Positions 11,985 through 14,161 of a stretch of DNA of 14,161 bases are shown in pieces. Positions within the stretch are counted from its first letter, which is position 1. The number at the start of each line of letters is the position of its first letter. Below the pieces are notes generated by a model. It was given only the letters and a program-made list of their open reading frames with translations. It had not been told where the DNA came from and searched no databases. This DNA comes from Cryomorphaceae bacterium (GTDB lineage: Bacteria; Bacteroidota; Bacteroidia; Flavobacteriales; Schleiferiaceae): NCBI GenBank assembly GCA_003445735.1, contig DMCR01000079.1, positions 1-14,161 on the forward strand. The letters run 5' to 3'. The translations under genes were made by a program, and so were the position numbers.

Positions 11985-13667
11985 TCACGGCGATGCTGCA
12001 GCTTCCAATTTTTGGCGCTGTGCTTCCATCTGTTCATCCTCAATTTTTGAGAAGAGCAAGGTGGTTTCGCCCAGTTGTATCCCACCGGAGATGATGGTTT
12101 CTTCGTTCGTATCTTCCCAACGGAATCCTTCCGATAAACCTAGCATGTTGCGCAGTTTTCCGGCAGTAGAGGGTAAGAATGGTTCGAACACTATGGCAGC
12201 GGCACCCATGATTTGGGTCGCAACGAAAAGTGCAACACCGGCACGCTCAGCATCTTGCTTGTACACCTTCCAAGGTTCTTGTTCTTGGAGGTATTTGTTC
12301 CCTAGTCGAGCAACGTTCATCGCTTCATTCAAGGCCTCGCGGAATTTAAAGGCTTCGATTGATTTGGCGATGCGACGGCCGTATTGGGTCATCGCAGCTA
12401 GAGCTTCACGATCAGCATCGGTCAACACATTAGGCTGTTGGACTACACCCTCAAAATATTTATGGGTGAGGACCATAACTCGATTGACGAAATTACCTAG
12501 GACCGCTACAAGTTCGCTGTTGTTGCGCTGTTGGAAATCGGCCCAAGTAAAATCATTGTCCTTAGTCTCCGGCATTGTTGCTGTCAATGCGTAGCGCAAG
12601 ACATCTTGCTGGCTTGGGAAATCCTGAAGGTATTCGTGAAGCCAAACGGCCCAATTCTTTGAGGTACTCAGCTTACGTCCCTCAAGGTTGAGGAATTCGT
12701 TCGCAGGTACTTGTGTCGGCAAGGCATATTCACCATGCTGCTGAAGCATGGCAGGGAAAATAATGCAGTGGAAAACGATATTGTCCTTTCCGATGAAGTG
12801 TACAATCTTAGCGTTGTCGCCTTTCCAGTAATCTTCCCAATCGTTGGGCAGGAGTTCTTGAGTGGCGCTGATGTAGCCAATGGGCGCATCAAACCACACA
12901 TACATCACTTTTCCTTCGGCGCCTTCGACTGGAACGGGCACACCCCAATCTAAATCACGTGTCATGGCACGCGGCTGCAGACCGTCCTCTGCGTTGAGCC
13001 AACTCATGCATTGGCCCATCACGTTCGGCTTCCAGCCTTCGCGGCTCTCCAAAAAGGCACGTAGGTCCTCCGAGAGTTCGTCCAAAGGCAAAAACCAGTT
13101 CGTGGTGTTGCGCAACTCCGGGGTGGCGCCACTGAGGGCACTCTTGGGATTGATCAGTTCTGTGGGCGACAACGATGTGCCACAAGATTCACATTGGTCG
13201 CCATAGGCTTCTTCATGGCCACATTTAGGACAAGTCCCAATGATGTAGCGGTCAGCAAGGAATTGGCCCGCTTCCGGATCAAAGTATTGCTGCGTTTCCT
13301 TCGCTACCAAGGCACCTTTATTCATCAAGGTTTTGAAGAACTCTTGGGCGTTTTTGTGGTGTTGAGGACTTGAGGTGCGGCTGTAGTGGTCAAAGCTGAT
13401 TCCAAATTCTTCGAACGCGCCTTTCATCATAGCGTTGTAACGGTCCACCACATCCTGCGGGGTGATGCCCTCTTTCTTTGCTTTGATGGTAATAGGCACC
13501 CCGTGTTCATCGGAGCCACAGACGAACTTCACATCACGGCCCCGCATTCTTAGATACCTAACATAGATATCCGACGGCAGATAGCACCCCGCGAGGTGCC
13601 CGATGTGTATGGGACCATTGGCGTACGGCAAGGCCGCAGTCACCATGATTTTTTTGTTCGTACTCAT
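11985..13667 (-). CDS. metG: Methionyl-tRNA synthetase lacking the C-terminal tRNA-binding domain
   Basis: A 560-residue class I aminoacyl-tRNA synthetase, charging tRNA-Met with methionine. Visible: HIGH at residues 21-24 in PYANGPIHIGHLAG, a four-Cys zinc knuckle (C146, C149, C159, C162; CPKCG...CESCG), YVWFDAPIGY, the signature loop KLSTSK (332-337; KMSKS equivalent, in the Bacteroidota form), and the helical anticodon-binding domain to about 530. The usual Bacteroidota protein goes on past 'KIEDEQMEAQRQKL' into a Trbp111-like OB-fold domain, for a total near 680-690; here the stop comes right after that linker, and tRNA-Arg follows. The catalytic and anticodon parts are complete, so the enzyme should work, as in bacteria that naturally lack the appendix. 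The frame extends to 13712, but ATG at 13667 (MSTNKK) is the fitting start. Confidence 0.95.
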   Translation of the reverse strand: MSTNKKIMVTAALPYANGPIHIGHLAGCYLPSDIYVRYLRMRGRDVKFVCGSDEHGVPITIKAKKEGITPQDVVDRYNAMMKGAFEEFGISFDHYSRTSSPQHHKNAQEFFKTLMNKGALVAKETQQYFDPEAGQFLADRYIIGTCPKCGHEEAYGDQCESCGTSLSPTELINPKSALSGATPELRNTTNWFLPLDELSEDLRAFLESREGWKPNVMGQCMSWLNAEDGLQPRAMTRDLDWGVPVPVEGAEGKVMYVWFDAPIGYISATQELLPNDWEDYWKGDNAKIVHFIGKDNIVFHCIIFPAMLQQHGEYALPTQVPANEFLNLEGRKLSTSKNWAVWLHEYLQDFPSQQDVLRYALTATMPETKDNDFTWADFQQRNNSELVAVLGNFVNRVMVLTHKYFEGVVQQPNVLTDADREALAAMTQYGRRIAKSIEAFKFREALNEAMNVARLGNKYLQEQEPWKVYKQDAERAGVALFVATQIMGAAAIVFEPFLPSTAGKLRNMLGLSEGFRWEDTNEETIISGGIQLGETTLLFSKIEDEQMEAQRQKLEAAASP

Positions 13668-13733
13668 TCCTTTTTGAAAACGTTTAAACGATACCGCGAA
13701 GATAATGCGCATTTATTGGGTATTTTTCGGGTA
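13668..13733. promoter_or_regulatory. Divergent promoter region, metG / LD-carboxypeptidase
   Basis: 66 nt between two divergent starts. Near-matches to TAnnTTTG occur on both strands (TATCTTCG on the minus strand at 13695-13702; TATTTTTC on the plus strand at 13720-13727), each with one mismatch and no clear -33 TTG. Both promoters must lie here or extend into the genes. Confidence 0.35.
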
Positions 13734-14161
13734 ATGAAACAAACCACGCCACAATTCCTGATTCCTGGAGATACCATCGGCATTAGTGCTACGGCTAGAT
13801 TTGCCCTTCCCGAAATGATCGAAACCGCAAAGTCGGTTTTGGAAGGCGCAGGCTTCAAGGTCTATTACGAACCGGGTATTCTAAACCAACACCACCAGTT
13901 AGCCGGTACCATTGAAGAGCGAGTGTCCCATTTCAATACACTGGTACACCATCCCGAGGTCAAGGCTATTTGGAATGTGCGTGGCGGATACGGAAGTGCG
14001 GAGATCGTAGATGCAGTGGATTGGGGGGCACTTCAGAACTATCCGAAATGGCTCGTGGGTTTTTCAGATTTCACCACGTTTTTGTGCCACGGGGTACAAC
14101 AAGGATTGGCCACCCTACATGCGCCCATGCCCATCAGTTTTGAAACGACTAAAAAAGACGC
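13734..14161 (+). CDS. LD-carboxypeptidase (peptidase family S66), 5' part
   Basis: The first 142 codons of a gene cut by the right edge. After a short N-terminus comes the family's opening PGDTIGISATA (11-21), then NVRGGYGSAEIVD (81-93) and VGFSDFTTF (108-116), with S111 as the expected nucleophile (GYSD in many relatives), then LHAPMP (128-133). S66 enzymes cut the terminal D-Ala from murein tetrapeptides in the cytoplasm during cell-wall recycling. The catalytic Glu and His lie beyond the window, so completeness cannot be judged. ATG at 13734 is the first start in this frame, and the predicted N-terminus fits the family. It diverges from metG. Confidence 0.92.
   Translation, partial: MKQTTPQFLIPGDTIGISATARFALPEMIETAKSVLEGAGFKVYYEPGILNQHHQLAGTIEERVSHFNTLVHHPEVKAIWNVRGGYGSAEIVDAVDWGALQNYPKWLVGFSDFTTFLCHGVQQGLATLHAPMPISFETTKKD

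Noticed and set aside
12955..13206. Antisense reading frames inside metG (also those at 12061-12594 and 12668-12953)
   Set aside because: They lie over strongly conserved synthetase coding sequence, have no recognisable features, and are expected by chance in GC-richer DNA.

Overview
This window looks like a piece of a Bacteroidota chromosome, most likely a member of the Flavobacteriia. The signs are protein families and wording typical of that group (PafA-type phosphatase, a MetRS with a KLSTSK signature loop, many lipoproteins and signal peptides ending in A/Q), two tRNA genes without an encoded CCA, weak or absent Shine-Dalgarno sequences, and promoters fitting the Bacteroidota pattern TTG-N18-TAnnTTTG. 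The genus cannot be named from the sequence alone.

Left part (1-4856). The 3' half of an ABC-F ATPase gene overlaps by 67 nt the start of a complete PafA-like exported phosphatase gene, followed by a small Cys-rich lipoprotein and a bidirectional terminator. On the minus strand sit an OmpA-domain lipoprotein and, beyond its terminator, a 103-residue MotA/TolQ/ExbB-like membrane protein. Diverging from the OmpA gene is a small exported protein built from CC-containing repeats. The shared upstream region carries a perfect 14-bp palindrome touching the -33 element of the OmpA-gene promoter.

Middle part (4854-7967, minus strand). A three-gene operon runs sulfotransferase-like protein, class IV (BCAT-like) aminotransferase, exported TlpA-like thioredoxin. 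The first two are separated by one base. A perfect 10-bp inverted repeat overlaps the predicted -7 box of this operon. Upstream lies tRNA-Val(GAC) with its own promoter and a terminator-like hairpin.

AT-rich part (about 7990-11860). Between tRNA-Val and tRNA-Arg are four genes with visibly lower GC: an HX4D acyltransferase, a cold-shock protein with a GTG start, an exported FAD-dependent amine oxidase-like lipoprotein, and an unrecognised secreted protein with a TTG start. This may be accessory DNA, but no integrase, transposase or att repeat was seen.

Right part (11871-14161). A strong bidirectional terminator, tRNA-Arg(CCG) with an unusual coupled change at the G19:C56 tertiary pair, a metG gene ending before the usual C-terminal tRNA-binding domain, and, diverging from it, the 5' part of an S66 LD-carboxypeptidase gene cut by the window edge.

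No CRISPR array, insertion sequence, phage gene or recognised defence system is visible. The most interesting points are the sulfotransferase/aminotransferase pair with its candidate operator, the tRNA-Arg covariation, the shortened MetRS, and the CC-repeat exported protein.
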